Assembly: GCA_009926615.1 (NCBI GenBank)
Contig: RFOM01000005.1
Span: 1-64,000 of the forward strand
Reading direction: 5' to 3'
Length of the DNA: 64,000 nt
From: Pseudomonadota bacterium
GTDB taxonomy: Bacteria; Bdellovibrionota_B; Oligoflexia; Silvanigrellales; Silvanigrellaceae
Part shown: in pieces, positions 52,384 through 62,314 of the stretch
How the letters are laid out: every line of letters begins with the position of its first letter
Position numbering within the stretch: position 1 is the stretch's first letter
Made by a program: the position numbers and the translations under genes
Notes under the pieces: model-generated
The model's input: the letters and a program-made list of their open reading frames with translations, nothing else
What the model was told of the DNA's origin: nothing
The model's database searches: none

Positions 52384-52839
52384 ATGCAGAATAATCCTTA
52401 CCGAGCGTATCAAAAAACTCAGGTAACGACGGCCAAGCCGGAAAAAATCCTGCTGATGCTCTATGAGGGCGCCATCAAGTTCAACAAACTCTCCATCGTC
52501 AAGATGAAAGAAAAAAACATTGCCGAGAAGGGCAAAAACATCAGCAAGACACTGGCCATCATTTCCGAGTTGATGAACACGCTTGACCATGAAAAAGGCG
52601 GACAGCTCGCCGCTGATCTGGAAAACCTGTACATGTTCATGATGGATAAACTGATTGAAGCGAACATGCACAATCGTGTTGAGGAACTTGAGGTTGTCGA
52701 ACGCCTTTTGATAACACTTCACACGGCATGGCAGGATGTGGTCAACAACCCGCGTCCTGACGGTGTTCCCAGTCCGACTCTCCAGCCGGAATTGAGCGCA
52801 ATGTACAATCAGGCTCAGGCTGCAAACGGCCGAAAGTGA
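52384..52839 (+). CDS. fliS: Flagellar export chaperone FliS
   Basis: A 151-residue cytoplasmic chaperone that binds unassembled flagellin before export. The family block NPYRAYQKTQVTTAKPEKILLMLYEGAIKF (beginning) and NISKTLAIISELMNTLDHEKGG are present. The ATG follows a GGGAGAG site. The gene begins 46 bases after fliD. No flagellin gene is in the window. Confidence 0.93.
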   Translation: MQNNPYRAYQKTQVTTAKPEKILLMLYEGAIKFNKLSIVKMKEKNIAEKGKNISKTLAIISELMNTLDHEKGGQLAADLENLYMFMMDKLIEANMHNRVEELEVVERLLITLHTAWQDVVNNPRPDGVPSPTLQPELSAMYNQAQAANGRK

Positions 52840-52942
52840 CCACATTTTTCTTTTAAATATCTATAACTGTTAGATTATTTCGTTTTTACTCAAAAGCCCG
52901 TCCGCACGCGCCGATAAGACGTTTGCTGAGACGGAGTATCCT

Positions 52943-54868
52943 TTGAAAAACAATCGTTCGAATATATATGGTGTGTCGTTGACGACTCTGCTGACGATGT
53001 TGTCGGCGGCCTGCAGTACGCAAAAATCTTCTGACGTGAATAAAGTCGGTCCCGCGGCAACGGGGATTGCAACATCCCATGCCGGCAATCGCCCGAAGCC
53101 TATGAATACAGGCGAAGCCCTCCAGTTCATCGAAAAAAATTGTTTTGACTGCCATGGTCCCGGCAAACCGCTCGCAGCTGCCTTTTCCATTCCGGCAAAA
53201 GACATACTTCTCAAAGACGCCAGTTGGCTCGAAGGCTCCGCACTCAATCAGAATGCGTACCAGAGTATCGTCAACAAGTATCTTAAAAAAGTCGATTCTC
53301 CCTCGGCGATGCCTCCGGAGTTCAAAGATCCTGAACAGGAAAAGAAGCTTGGAAATTTGATTTCATGGTTTCAGGATACTTTGCCGGGTGCAGTGCGCGA
53401 AGCTGAAATCAAGTACGGAATCAAACCTGAATTTCGCTCCAATATACAAGTTCAGCTCGACGCCAAATGCGAAAAACTGATTTCGGGCTGGGACCTGCAA
53501 AACCGTTTTATGCTGCGCGCACTGGGCCGCCCGACGAATCAGGCCGACGCTTTTGAAAAAGACCTTCTGTCGGAAGCGGAAAAAGCTGCGCCGGCCTCTG
53601 CCGAAGTCCGAAAAAAAATAGTCAGGGAAATTCTTTCGCGGCCTGAATTTAAGAAAAAATTTGAAGATGTGGCAATTTTCAAGTTGGCTCAAAAAATTGC
53701 CAACTCCGGTGCGATTCGCAAATACGGAATTTCAGTCGAACCGCGTCTTGAGCCCAAGGTTGTTGAAGATCTTCAGTCCGAATTCGCCCAGCTGGTCAGA
53801 AAGTACTATCAAACCGTTCCTTATCCCCAGCTGTTTTTGCTGAATAAGGTCATGGTGACAGCCGCCACCGCACCGTTGTACACGTCTCCCGCCGCAGAGC
53901 TGGGACGGCTTGCGGAACAGCAAAGAGACAAGTACCGCGAGACCTGCGAGCCTCCGGCAGCGGGGCAAACGTGGGCAGAATGCACTCTGAGCCCGAAGCG
54001 GGGTAACTACTTCGGAACCCGCGGATTCCTTGTGTCCAAGCCGAGCGCAATGTTTCAGAACAACAACAATTACGGTCGCGGCGGCGATGCGCATCAGGTG
54101 ATTTTCGGTGAGGTCCTGATGGCCAACACCGACGGCGTTTCCGGCGAAAAACCCAAACCGATTCCGCAGTGTCTTGACGTTACGGCAGACAAACGCTGGG
54201 TTCTCAAGGGCAAAGGCAACCTCAATTCCGAGAAGGCTGCATGGGGCGCCATTGCGATTCCCTTTTACGGCAGGGTCTGTCAGGGCTGTCATTTGAACCG
54301 TCATCTCGCCGCAGCGTCCGTTGTGTTCAGACCTTTCGGTTTTTCCGGAGAGATTATTTTTCCGGAGATGATGGTGGCTGACAAAGGCAATCCGGTAAAA
54401 CTTTACGAAGACATGAACCTTATCCAGAAGACACGTGCTGCAAATGCCGCAGGAGAAGATCCGCGCACCCACGTCAGTCATTCGGACGCTTCCGCAACTT
54501 CGTTTCAGTTCATCGATCCCGCATTCTACAAGAAATTGCTCGAGGAAGTTGATACCAACAGCAAGGCAACGTGTTTTCCCGATCCTGCCGATCCGCTGAA
54601 TATGGATAAAGCAAAATTTGCAAACTCGCTCGCGCAGTACGGTGAATTTCTGATTCATCAGAATGACGCAGCTGATGCTCCGGTTAAAGGTTCAGCGTCA
54701 GTGCGCGGCCTGACCCGCTTTTTGCCGAGCACGTTTGCCAACACAAACTCTACAAATCTGGAGATCATACGCGATGTGAACTTAGCCTTTTCGGAGAGCG
54801 GCGGACTGCTGCTGCCGATGCTTGAAGCTTATTTTCAGACCGAGTCTTTTGCGTGCACGGGCCGGTAA
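52943..54868 (+). CDS. Exported diheme lipoprotein
   Basis: A 641-residue lipoprotein. The start is TTG 52943 with ACGGAG upstream. The signal peptide ends at LSAAC (Cys 24). Two canonical heme sites: CFDCH at 67-71, in a small cytochrome domain (ENNCFDCHGPG-like context), and CQGCH at 446-450. Between them is a long helical region (about 150-300). FMLRALGRPT followed by REILSRPEF resembles the leader of planctomycete-type DUF1549/1592 proteins, and its neighbour resembles DUF1501. It likely binds c-type heme in the periplasm. The substrate is unknown. First gene of a four-gene exported-protein operon. Confidence 0.8.
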   Translation: MKNNRSNIYGVSLTTLLTMLSAACSTQKSSDVNKVGPAATGIATSHAGNRPKPMNTGEALQFIEKNCFDCHGPGKPLAAAFSIPAKDILLKDASWLEGSALNQNAYQSIVNKYLKKVDSPSAMPPEFKDPEQEKKLGNLISWFQDTLPGAVREAEIKYGIKPEFRSNIQVQLDAKCEKLISGWDLQNRFMLRALGRPTNQADAFEKDLLSEAEKAAPASAEVRKKIVREILSRPEFKKKFEDVAIFKLAQKIANSGAIRKYGISVEPRLEPKVVEDLQSEFAQLVRKYYQTVPYPQLFLLNKVMVTAATAPLYTSPAAELGRLAEQQRDKYRETCEPPAAGQTWAECTLSPKRGNYFGTRGFLVSKPSAMFQNNNNYGRGGDAHQVIFGEVLMANTDGVSGEKPKPIPQCLDVTADKRWVLKGKGNLNSEKAAWGAIAIPFYGRVCQGCHLNRHLAAASVVFRPFGFSGEIIFPEMMVADKGNPVKLYEDMNLIQKTRAANAAGEDPRTHVSHSDASATSFQFIDPAFYKKLLEEVDTNSKATCFPDPADPLNMDKAKFANSLAQYGEFLIHQNDAADAPVKGSASVRGLTRFLPSTFANTNSTNLEIIRDVNLAFSESGGLLLPMLEAYFQTESFACTGR

Positions 54869-54887
54869 AGTGTTTGGGGGATAAAGA

Positions 54888-55568
54888 ATGAACCGTATCC
54901 TGTCAGTCATGGGAATTTTCGGGTGTCTGGCTTTGGCCGCATCCGGCTGTTCCAGCAAGACCAGCGACAAAAACAACGTGTTGAGTGCAGCAGACGTCAA
55001 CGGCTCCAAGGAGTTGCAGACGCAAAAGATTAAAAGGAACAGTTTTTTTCTGGGAGCGCCGGGATTTCTTGTCAAGGACAGCGAGGTGCTTCGCAATTCG
55101 ATTAATGAATGTCTGCAGACGGGATTGCTTGCCATTAAGCCTGAGATGATCAGAGGCGGCGGCGGTGCGGGCAGGGAGAATGGCATTTTGAGCCAGAGTT
55201 TTGCGGATCATGCGGGCAAGCGCGATATCATCGAAGTCCTGTCTTCCGACTTATACGACCCTGCGCGGGTGACCCGTGTCGATACAGCAGCGGGATATCT
55301 GACCATCGAGTACATGGGAGCCTTGGCGACGGTTGCCGACGTGGTTGCATGGAATTGTGAATTCGGTGTCGCCGGTTCGCAGTGCGACTGTTCCACCGAA
55401 GAGCAGGCAACCAAAATTCTTCAGCGCTGTATCCCGAGTTATGCAGACATTAAAATTGCCGACGCGGCCAAGAAATTTGCACAGGAATGCAGTTCGGCCG
55501 ACCTTCGCAAAAAGCGGCAGATACTCGCATCGTTTCTGGCCTCGTCGACGTTTGCCGAATCACGCTGA
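54888..55568 (+). CDS. Lipoprotein of unknown function
   Basis: A 226-residue lipoprotein. ATG 54888 follows GGGGGATAAAG. The signal peptide ends at ALAASGC. The mature part has a Gly-rich segment (MIRGGGGAGRENG) and a C-terminal domain with Cys pairs (NCEFGVAGSQCDCSTEEQA, then QRCIPSYAD). It is 19 bases after the diheme protein gene and 37 before the Tat-type gene. No family was recognised. Confidence 0.7.
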   Translation: MNRILSVMGIFGCLALAASGCSSKTSDKNNVLSAADVNGSKELQTQKIKRNSFFLGAPGFLVKDSEVLRNSINECLQTGLLAIKPEMIRGGGGAGRENGILSQSFADHAGKRDIIEVLSSDLYDPARVTRVDTAAGYLTIEYMGALATVADVVAWNCEFGVAGSQCDCSTEEQATKILQRCIPSYADIKIADAAKKFAQECSSADLRKKRQILASFLASSTFAESR

Positions 55569-55605
55569 TGACGCATTTTTTTAAGTAAAGCAGGGAGACC
55601 TGAAA

Positions 55606-57114
55606 ATGAGCAATATCAACCGAAGAAATCTTTTGCGTGCAGCGCTTCTTGGAACGGCAGGTTACGGAGCAATGGCCGGACTGAAGCAATTCGGCGTCTC
55701 CGCCGGTTTGGCCGAATGGTATGCGGCGTTCAGAAGACAAAATCCTTGGTGTGAAGGAATGGATGCGCTTGCCGTTCTTGAAGATGCTTTAAGAGGCGGT
55801 CCCTCACTCGTGTTTGTGTCGCAGGCGCTCGCCAACGGCATGCCGAAGGTGGCCTTTCTGGACGTGTTCATGTCCACATCTTTCGACTCACGCAACTTTT
55901 TGAATGTGAGTGCTTTCGGCAAGGCCAACGATCCTTTGCAGACCTTGACGTTCGGAAGCATGAACAGTTCTGTTTCCGAACTTATCGTCACTCATCCGGC
56001 TTTTGCGGATGCAAAAGTAAATAAATTGTTCGGCGACATGGTGCTCACAGGCAAATACAAAATGAACGGAGCCCCGACAGTCATTCGCGGGTTTGAATCT
56101 CTGGTCAAAGACATTCCGCCGGCCAAAATCGCAATGACTTCATTCGTCAGCTATCAGGGGACAGGCGTTCACCAGAACGGTCAAATTCCGGGTGCCGGTT
56201 CTGTTGCGCACATGATTCAGGCCAGCGGCCAGCTCAGTCCGATTGGCGTGGCTGCATTCGGAACCGTGCAGGTCAGGGACGGCGGTCCGAACGGCGGTTC
56301 GCTGATTGCGAGCGGAAAAAGTTCAGGAGCTTTTATTGAATCTTTGGGACAGCTGATTTCCAAAAGTTATGTGCCGAAGAACAACGACAAAGCCGAAGGG
56401 TCTGAAAAAAACAAACTCAGAATGTTTGATGATTTGAACGGCAACGCAGAGGCTGCCAACGTCCGTTCCCAGTGGCTTGAAAATTTGGCCCGCATCGAGA
56501 CCGAGATTCAGGCTCTGAAAACCGGCTACTCAACCTTGGGCACAAACACCTTCAATGCTCTCGGGACAATCAACTGTGACCGTGCAGCAGCAATGGCGGT
56601 CGCAGCCAAACTTGCAGAAACCGGCCTGTGCACGGTCTCCTCGGTTGGAATCGGAACGCCGGATTTTCATCGTCCGGATGCCAACAGAGCTCCCTCGGGT
56701 GATTCGGGCAACATGTACACGGCAATTGTCGAGGCCGCTGTCGGCATCAACGTTTGGGCCAATTCACTGATCGCAAAGGGAATGGATGGAGTTGCTTTTA
56801 TCCGCACATGTTCGGGGCGCAGCGATGACTGGGTTCAGGACAGTTCAACGGTCAGCAGTATTGCCGTGATTGTCAAGGGCTCCTACGGCGGACCGCTCGG
56901 CAGTATCCAGTCGGCATATTACGGCCCTCAGAGCTCTGCGACTTTTGTTGATCAGGGGACCAAAGAGTGGGCGCAAGGGGTCATGGGGCTCGACGGCGGA
57001 ACACAGAATGCCGGATCGATTGACGGCACTGTTGCCGAGGCAGTCCTCAGCGCAGCAGGTCAGTCACTGACGGTGCGTTCCCGCGACAAACTGGGCAAAC
57101 TGAAGAAAGGATAG
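55606..57114 (+). CDS. Tat-exported DUF1501-like protein
   Basis: A 502-residue exported protein with a twin-arginine leader (NRRNLLRAALLGTAG, RR at 6-7). It carries paired blocks seen in DUF1501-type exported proteins (TSFVSYQGTGVHQNGQIPG, then GTINCDRAAAMAVAAKLA and GIGTPDFHRPDANRA). Folded export through Tat suggests a cofactor or metal. It lies in an operon with a diheme lipoprotein. In planctomycetes and relatives, DUF1501 genes often sit next to genes for heme-containing DUF1549/1553-type proteins, so the pairing is informative although the family assignment is tentative. Confidence 0.65.
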   Translation: MSNINRRNLLRAALLGTAGYGAMAGLKQFGVSAGLAEWYAAFRRQNPWCEGMDALAVLEDALRGGPSLVFVSQALANGMPKVAFLDVFMSTSFDSRNFLNVSAFGKANDPLQTLTFGSMNSSVSELIVTHPAFADAKVNKLFGDMVLTGKYKMNGAPTVIRGFESLVKDIPPAKIAMTSFVSYQGTGVHQNGQIPGAGSVAHMIQASGQLSPIGVAAFGTVQVRDGGPNGGSLIASGKSSGAFIESLGQLISKSYVPKNNDKAEGSEKNKLRMFDDLNGNAEAANVRSQWLENLARIETEIQALKTGYSTLGTNTFNALGTINCDRAAAMAVAAKLAETGLCTVSSVGIGTPDFHRPDANRAPSGDSGNMYTAIVEAAVGINVWANSLIAKGMDGVAFIRTCSGRSDDWVQDSSTVSSIAVIVKGSYGGPLGSIQSAYYGPQSSATFVDQGTKEWAQGVMGLDGGTQNAGSIDGTVAEAVLSAAGQSLTVRSRDKLGKLKKG

Positions 57115-57119
57115 CATCC

Positions 57120-58016
57120 TTGCGTAGATTTTGTTCTGACAGGCTGCTTGTGTTTTTCATTTATTTTGCTGCAGGCGGTTTGTCGGCCTGCAGCAACAAA
57201 CTTTCAATCACGTCCGCAGTTCCTTCGGCAGCCGGAGTACTTGATTCGGTCGGCGAATCGTCCGGCAGTGCTCTGGAACTCCGTGAGGACCTTGCCGAGG
57301 TTTCCAAAAGTGTGTTCAGCACCGACAAGAGCGCATCGATTTCCTCGGCGGGCGGAAGCTTGTTTTTGTTAGCCGGAAGTAAGGGAAAAGGGGTTCTTTT
57401 GGACGTCGCAGACGGAAAAAAAAACGAGATATCCGTCGCACCTCCGGCCGGACAGGACAATCCGGTCTGGATCTTTCCCTCGGGCGAAAACGGCTACTGG
57501 GCATTGTCCAACGGGACGCTTTTTTTCAAAGGGCAAAACGGTTCCGAAATTTCTGAAATCGAAGAGTCGCTCAATGCCATTCTCGAGGAGGAAACCGGCA
57601 AGTTCCGTCCGGTATACGTCGGAAAATCGGACCTTGTCGGAATTCACAAAAAGAGAATTTTCTGGTTGTCAGCCGAATCGCAGCTCAAACGCGAGTTTTA
57701 TCTTGAACTCAGTGCTGCAACGCTCGGAAACCGCGAAATAGAAAACATCAAGGCTGCCGGCATCATCAAAGGACGCGGGGTTTGGCTGCTGAACGATGAT
57801 TATTTGATTTTCATTGTCAGGGCGTCAAACGGTAATTTTAGTGTCGAATCAAAGCGATTTAAGGGTTTTTTTCGGAAAAAGAAGAAGATTGTACCCGAAA
57901 GACTTTTTATGCGGCTGGCACCCGATGAATCCGGAAAAATAAAAGTCGACGGTATTGCTTTTTTGCAGAACGAAGCCGGAGTCTTCACAACAGCCAAAGC
58001 TGACGCGAAAGAATAG
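57120..58016 (+). CDS. Lipoprotein of unknown function
   Basis: A 298-residue lipoprotein from TTG 57120 (AAAGGAT upstream, five bases after the Tat-type stop). The signal peptide ends at AGGLSAC. The mature part alternates beta strands and could be a propeller or similar fold (GSLFLLAGSKGKGVLLDVADG, then WALSNGTLFFKGQNG and RIFWLSAESQLKREFYLEL). Fourth gene of the operon that starts with the diheme protein. It converges with the FtsB-like gene, leaving 3 bases between the two stops. Confidence 0.7.
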   Translation: MRRFCSDRLLVFFIYFAAGGLSACSNKLSITSAVPSAAGVLDSVGESSGSALELREDLAEVSKSVFSTDKSASISSAGGSLFLLAGSKGKGVLLDVADGKKNEISVAPPAGQDNPVWIFPSGENGYWALSNGTLFFKGQNGSEISEIEESLNAILEEETGKFRPVYVGKSDLVGIHKKRIFWLSAESQLKREFYLELSAATLGNREIENIKAAGIIKGRGVWLLNDDYLIFIVRASNGNFSVESKRFKGFFRKKKKIVPERLFMRLAPDESGKIKVDGIAFLQNEAGVFTTAKADAKE

Positions 58017-58019
58017 GTT

Positions 58020-58406
58020 TCAGCCGTTGGGGCTTGCGTCGGAAGAACGGCCCGTTTGTGTGTTTCCTGTCTTTTTTTCGGTTCTGACAGCTTTTTTCTT
58101 TGACTCGAATCTGTAAACGTATTCGTTGGCCTGAACGTATCCGAATTCTTCCTTGAGGAAGCGGATTTGTTCGGGTGTGCTGGACTTCAGTTTTTTGATC
58201 TGCTCTTCAAGAAACTGATTTTCAATTTTGAGTTTCATATTGACGTCGAGGAGCACATTGCGTTTGCTGACAAGTTCAACGTAATTCGAAATTCCCGCCT
58301 GTCCCGATGCCATTGACATCAGCAGCGCCCACAAGGCAACGACAAGCGTCCAGCGCACGGTCAGCTGGAATTTTCGTGATGTCAGTTGTCCGTCAAGTAG
58401 TTGCAT
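58020..58406 (-). CDS. FtsB/DivIC-like septum formation initiator
   Basis: A 128-residue protein with one N-terminal transmembrane helix (WTLVVALWALLMSMASG) and a coiled coil (RNVLLDVNMKLKIENQFLEEQIKKLK) ending in FLKEEFGYVQANEYVYRF, the layout of FtsB, a bitopic division protein that works with FtsL and FtsQ. A charged C-terminal tail of about 30 residues follows. The ATG has only a weak upstream GGA. It lies downstream of mnmG on the same strand. Confidence 0.8.
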   Translation of the reverse strand: MQLLDGQLTSRKFQLTVRWTLVVALWALLMSMASGQAGISNYVELVSKRNVLLDVNMKLKIENQFLEEQIKKLKSSTPEQIRFLKEEFGYVQANEYVYRFESKKKAVRTEKKTGNTQTGRSSDASPNG

Positions 58407-58501
58407 TTAATGCATCCGTGATTAAGCGTGCGGGAAACTGGGGGACGATACCCGAATGATCACTTTCTGTGATCCTAGCACGCACAATCGCGGCGGTGGT
58501 G

Positions 58502-60400
58502 TCAGGACTGAGGCAGAGATTGCCCGACAACCGGCTGACGGTTGCGTTCGATCATGGAGTGAAGAAGGGTCACCGCTGCAGGCGTTATTCCGCTAATTCG
58601 CGAGGCCTGCCCGAGCGTACTTGGATTATGTCTGCGGAGCTTCTCGACGACCTCGCGCGAAAGTCCGGAGATTGAAGCATAATCCAGTTCGCGCGGTATC
58701 CACACGCAGTCCATTTTTTGGAGCCGGTCGCAGAGCGCTTCCTCTCTGCGGATATATCCGTCGTATTTGGTTTCTATTTCAATTGAACGCAACACACGCT
58801 CGCCGAGTGCCGCATCCATCAGGCCGGCGGCACAAAGTCTTTTTGCATCGACCTCCGGACGCTTCAAATAGGCATCAAGGCTTGTCGATGTTCCGGTGAG
58901 TTCCGGCAGACCGGCTGCAGCCAGTATTGCATTAGTTTCGGGGGTCGGATTGAGCCACGTGATCTTGAGGCGCTCCCGTTCCTGTTGAACAGCCTGCTGC
59001 CGGAAACTGAATTCTGCAAACTCTTCATCGGAGACAAGTCCGAATTCGTGTGCGTGGCGGCGAAGTCGCGCATCGGCATTGTCTTCCCGAAGTTTGAGAC
59101 GGTTCTCGGCGCGGCTGGTGAACATCCGGTACGGTTCCTGAGTTCCGAGTGTTGTCAGGTCGTCGACAAGAACCCCGATGTAGCTTTCCTGCCGTGACGG
59201 CACGAAGGGCGGCTTGTCATGAGCCTTCAAGGCGGCGTTGATGCCTGCCACGAGGCCTTGCGCAGCAGCTTCCTCATATCCCGTGGTGCCGTTGATCTGG
59301 CCCGCGAAATAAAGGTTTCGGATTGCTTTGGACTCCAAAGTCGGATGAAGCTCGGTAGGCTGAATAAAGTCATATTCAATGGCGTAGCCGGGCTTCATGA
59401 TAACCGCATTTTCAAATCCGCGGATGGTGCGCAGGAATTTCTCCTGCACATCGACAGGCAGGCTGGTCGAAATGCCGTTGGGATAGATCTCGCGGGTGTC
59501 ATACCCTTCAGGTTCGATAAAGACTTGGTGTGAAAGCTTGTCCGGAAATTTGACAACCTTGTCTTCGATACTCGGACAGTATCGCGGTCCGATGCCCGTA
59601 ATAATTCCGCTGTAAAGCGGCGAAAGGTGCATGTGTTCGCGGATGATGCGGTGAGTTTCTTCGTTGGTATAGGTTATGTAACAGGGCAAAAGTTTTTGAT
59701 TTATGCTTTTCGTCCGCAAACTGAAAGGAACAAAATCCGGATCGGAATCCTGTCTTTCGAGTTGCGAAAAATCGATGGAGCGCGAGTCGATGCGCGGGGT
59801 TGTTCCGGTTTTCATGCGGCCCATTTTAAAGCCGTAGGCCTTCAGTGCCTCGGCAAGTTCGACGCTCGCCGGTTCACCCGAACGGCCGGCTGTAATCCGT
59901 CTGTCGCCGATGTGGATCAATCCGTTGAGAAATGTTCCGGTGGTGATCACAATACAGCGGGCAAAGATTTTTTGGTCCAGTGACGTGTGAACTCCGGTCA
60001 CGCGATCTTCGTCCAGCAGCAGCGCTGCAACGGTGTCCTGATGAAGATCCAGATTGGCTGTGTTTTCGCAGGTCTTACGCATGTAATTGCGATACAAATC
60101 CATGTCCGCCTGTGCGCGCGAACTCCAGATGGCCGGACCTTTGGAACGGTTGAGAATTCTGAATTGCAAACCGGCCGAGTCGATTGCCGCGCCCATTTCG
60201 CCGCCGAGAGCGTCGATCTCTTTGACGAGGTGCCCCTTGGCAGTGCCGCCAATCGCAGGATTGCAGGACATTTGACCGATGCGGTCCAGACTCATCGAAA
60301 GCAAACATGTCTTGCGGCCCATGCGCGCACTTGCCAAAGCAGCCTCAATTCCGGCGTGACCACCACCGACGACGACAACTTCATATTCAAGTGAGCGCAT
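58502..60400 (-). CDS. mnmG: tRNA uridine 5-carboxymethylaminomethyl modification enzyme MnmG
   Basis: A 632-residue FAD protein that, with MnmE, adds carboxymethylaminomethyl to wobble U34 of certain tRNAs. FAD site [20 protein letters not shown], the NPAIGG block ([23 protein letters not shown]), [18 protein letters not shown], and the C-terminal helical tRNA domain are all present. ATG 60398-60400 follows GGGAGA. Length is normal. Confidence 0.97.
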   Translation of the reverse strand: MRSLEYEVVVVGGGHAGIEAALASARMGRKTCLLSMSLDRIGQMSCNPAIGGTAKGHLVKEIDALGGEMGAAIDSAGLQFRILNRSKGPAIWSSRAQADMDLYRNYMRKTCENTANLDLHQDTVAALLLDEDRVTGVHTSLDQKIFARCIVITTGTFLNGLIHIGDRRITAGRSGEPASVELAEALKAYGFKMGRMKTGTTPRIDSRSIDFSQLERQDSDPDFVPFSLRTKSINQKLLPCYITYTNEETHRIIREHMHLSPLYSGIITGIGPRYCPSIEDKVVKFPDKLSHQVFIEPEGYDTREIYPNGISTSLPVDVQEKFLRTIRGFENAVIMKPGYAIEYDFIQPTELHPTLESKAIRNLYFAGQINGTTGYEEAAAQGLVAGINAALKAHDKPPFVPSRQESYIGVLVDDLTTLGTQEPYRMFTSRAENRLKLREDNADARLRRHAHEFGLVSDEEFAEFSFRQQAVQQERERLKITWLNPTPETNAILAAAGLPELTGTSTSLDAYLKRPEVDAKRLCAAGLMDAALGERVLRSIEIETKYDGYIRREEALCDRLQKMDCVWIPRELDYASISGLSREVVEKLRRHNPSTLGQASRISGITPAAVTLLHSMIERNRQPVVGQSLPQS

Positions 60401-60523
60401 GACATTCTCCCGATTCAAAATCAGTCCTCACGCTTGGATCTGAAAGACCGCGCGACAGGACGCAATGCGGGAGGATTCCTAGTAAGTCACGTCGGGAACA
60501 TCAAGGATTTTCTTGGTTTCGTC

Positions 60524-62314
60524 TTATTTTTCGGCACGTTGGGAAAGCTGCATAAAAAAGGCATGAGACCACGCCAAGGGCACGACCCAAGACGGCTGGC
60601 TGGATTGAGGATCAATTTGTTCGGGAAGATAGCCCAAAGCGGTTGAGGCTCCCGAGGCCTGCCGGAGTGTGTTGCGGATGTAACCTGCAGATTCTCCAGA
60701 AGGTAAGACCTCGCCTGCGCTCAGACCAAACCAGAGCCCGACCAGCGGCCAGCAGCCCCCGCCGCGATAGGTGTCGTCGCAGTAACGCCGGAAGCCGATT
60801 CCGTGTTTGAGGGCCTCCGAGAGAGAGCTGAAAAGTTCGGAGCGACGGACTGCACTCAGCGGAAATTCGGGGACCGGCATCAGACAGGCAAGCAGGCTGG
60901 CATCGGCGGTGAAATCCAGCTGACCGCCGGCGTTGCGGGTTCGGGCGGGCCATTTGTGAAGCGGGCTGAAATGAGCCTGTGCAAGTCCGGCGGCTTCCTG
61001 TGCCGCTCGCGTACAGCGCTCCTGAGCAGTATCTGTGAGTGCAAAGCGCGCGCCGCGGATCAAAGCTCCGTATGCGCAGACCAGTGCAAAAAAATGCTGG
61101 CCTTCGCGTTCTTCCCAAAGATCAAATCCGGTCAATGCGGTTGCGGGCGAGTCGATAAGTTCATCTGCCATCGCCGACAGGCAGACGTTCAGTTTTGTTC
61201 TGATTTCGAGGGTCTGTTTGTCGGTCATGCATTTTGCTGCCAGCAGTTCAATCCAAAGCAGACAAACCAGCGGCCGCTGATCCGGCTGCCGCAAACACCA
61301 GCTCGGTGCAGGTTGGGCAGCATCGGTATAACGCTGCTCAAAATCCGCCGATGAACCCAGAGCTTTGGATAAAAACAGTCCCAAGCGCAACGCTCTGTCG
61401 GTCAGTCCGCACTCCATCAAAGACAATCCGACAAAGGCGGCATCGCGCGGCCAGACAAATCCGTAGCCGCCCGAATAGCGCATTTCCCAATCGCATTCAG
61501 CCGAGGCCAGCATGGCACCGCTCGGGCTTGAAAGCGCATCGAGAACACGCAGCGACAGCGAGGGCGATCGTCCTGCCGGAGTGTCTGCCGCAAGTGCAGG
61601 GATGTCGGGATCGGCTGCATGCACAACATCGTTTCCGGCTGCGTGCAGTTTCATACAGACGGTCACCGGCGAATTCCATCGCAGGACCGGCGTTACCGCC
61701 ACGGCTGCGCACCGACCCATTTCGATGGGTCTGAAGGAGGACGGATGGTTCAGAAACGACTGAACGAGATGTCCGAGTGAAGTATGTGAATCGATTTGCA
61801 CGGCGGCCGCGTGCCTGAACTCGCCGGTCGCCATTTTCAGGGTCATGAAAAACGGATCCGCATCACAGCGGATGACACCGGATTCTGAATTCGTCCGGAC
61901 ACACTGAAACTGACTTCGCCGGCCGGCGATTTCAGGGGCAGCAAGAAACCACAGCTTTGTATTGTGCAGCGGACTCATCTCGGGCGCATCAATCGTGTAC
62001 GTGTGTTCAAGGGTGTGGGGGTCCGAAAGATTTGCAATCATTCTGACCCGCAATCCGCGGACCGAAGGATGATGCATGTGCCACTGGACTTCCAGACGTT
62101 CCAGCGGGCTTATCCACGTGAAGGAAATACCGTCGCGCTCCGGATCAAGCCAAATGGCTTCTTCGCCCTGAACAAGTCCGAAGATAAAAAAACGAAGGTG
62201 ATTGTGAAACGCATCTTTGCGAGGCCAGCACCATGATTTCAGATGGCCGTCCCGTTCATATGCGGCAAGAGACGAATGAGTCGCAAGCAATGCGCTGTAC
62301 ATCGTCGAATTCAT
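60524..62314 (-). CDS. GH15 glucoamylase-like alpha-glucan hydrolase
   Basis: A 596-residue cytoplasmic GH15-type hydrolase (no signal peptide) that would release glucose from alpha-glucans. An N-terminal beta domain (residues about 1-240) is followed by an (alpha/alpha)6 barrel. The catalytic-acid block is DLWEEREGQHFF; the catalytic-base block is YLPEQIDPQS with PLAWSHAFF downstream; YGFVWPRDAAFV is a further family landmark. The ATG overlaps the glycosyltransferase stop (ATGA), so synthesis and breakdown proteins of an alpha-glucan are coupled. Confidence 0.85.
   Translation of the reverse strand: MNSTMYSALLATHSSLAAYERDGHLKSWCWPRKDAFHNHLRFFIFGLVQGEEAIWLDPERDGISFTWISPLERLEVQWHMHHPSVRGLRVRMIANLSDPHTLEHTYTIDAPEMSPLHNTKLWFLAAPEIAGRRSQFQCVRTNSESGVIRCDADPFFMTLKMATGEFRHAAAVQIDSHTSLGHLVQSFLNHPSSFRPIEMGRCAAVAVTPVLRWNSPVTVCMKLHAAGNDVVHAADPDIPALAADTPAGRSPSLSLRVLDALSSPSGAMLASAECDWEMRYSGGYGFVWPRDAAFVGLSLMECGLTDRALRLGLFLSKALGSSADFEQRYTDAAQPAPSWCLRQPDQRPLVCLLWIELLAAKCMTDKQTLEIRTKLNVCLSAMADELIDSPATALTGFDLWEEREGQHFFALVCAYGALIRGARFALTDTAQERCTRAAQEAAGLAQAHFSPLHKWPARTRNAGGQLDFTADASLLACLMPVPEFPLSAVRRSELFSSLSEALKHGIGFRRYCDDTYRGGGCWPLVGLWFGLSAGEVLPSGESAGYIRNTLRQASGASTALGYLPEQIDPQSSQPSWVVPLAWSHAFFMQLSQRAEK

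Noticed and set aside
58454-58480. Small GATCAC/GTGATC hairpin between mnmG and the FtsB-like gene
   Set aside because: Six base pairs with no T-run on either strand; too weak to call a terminator or operator.
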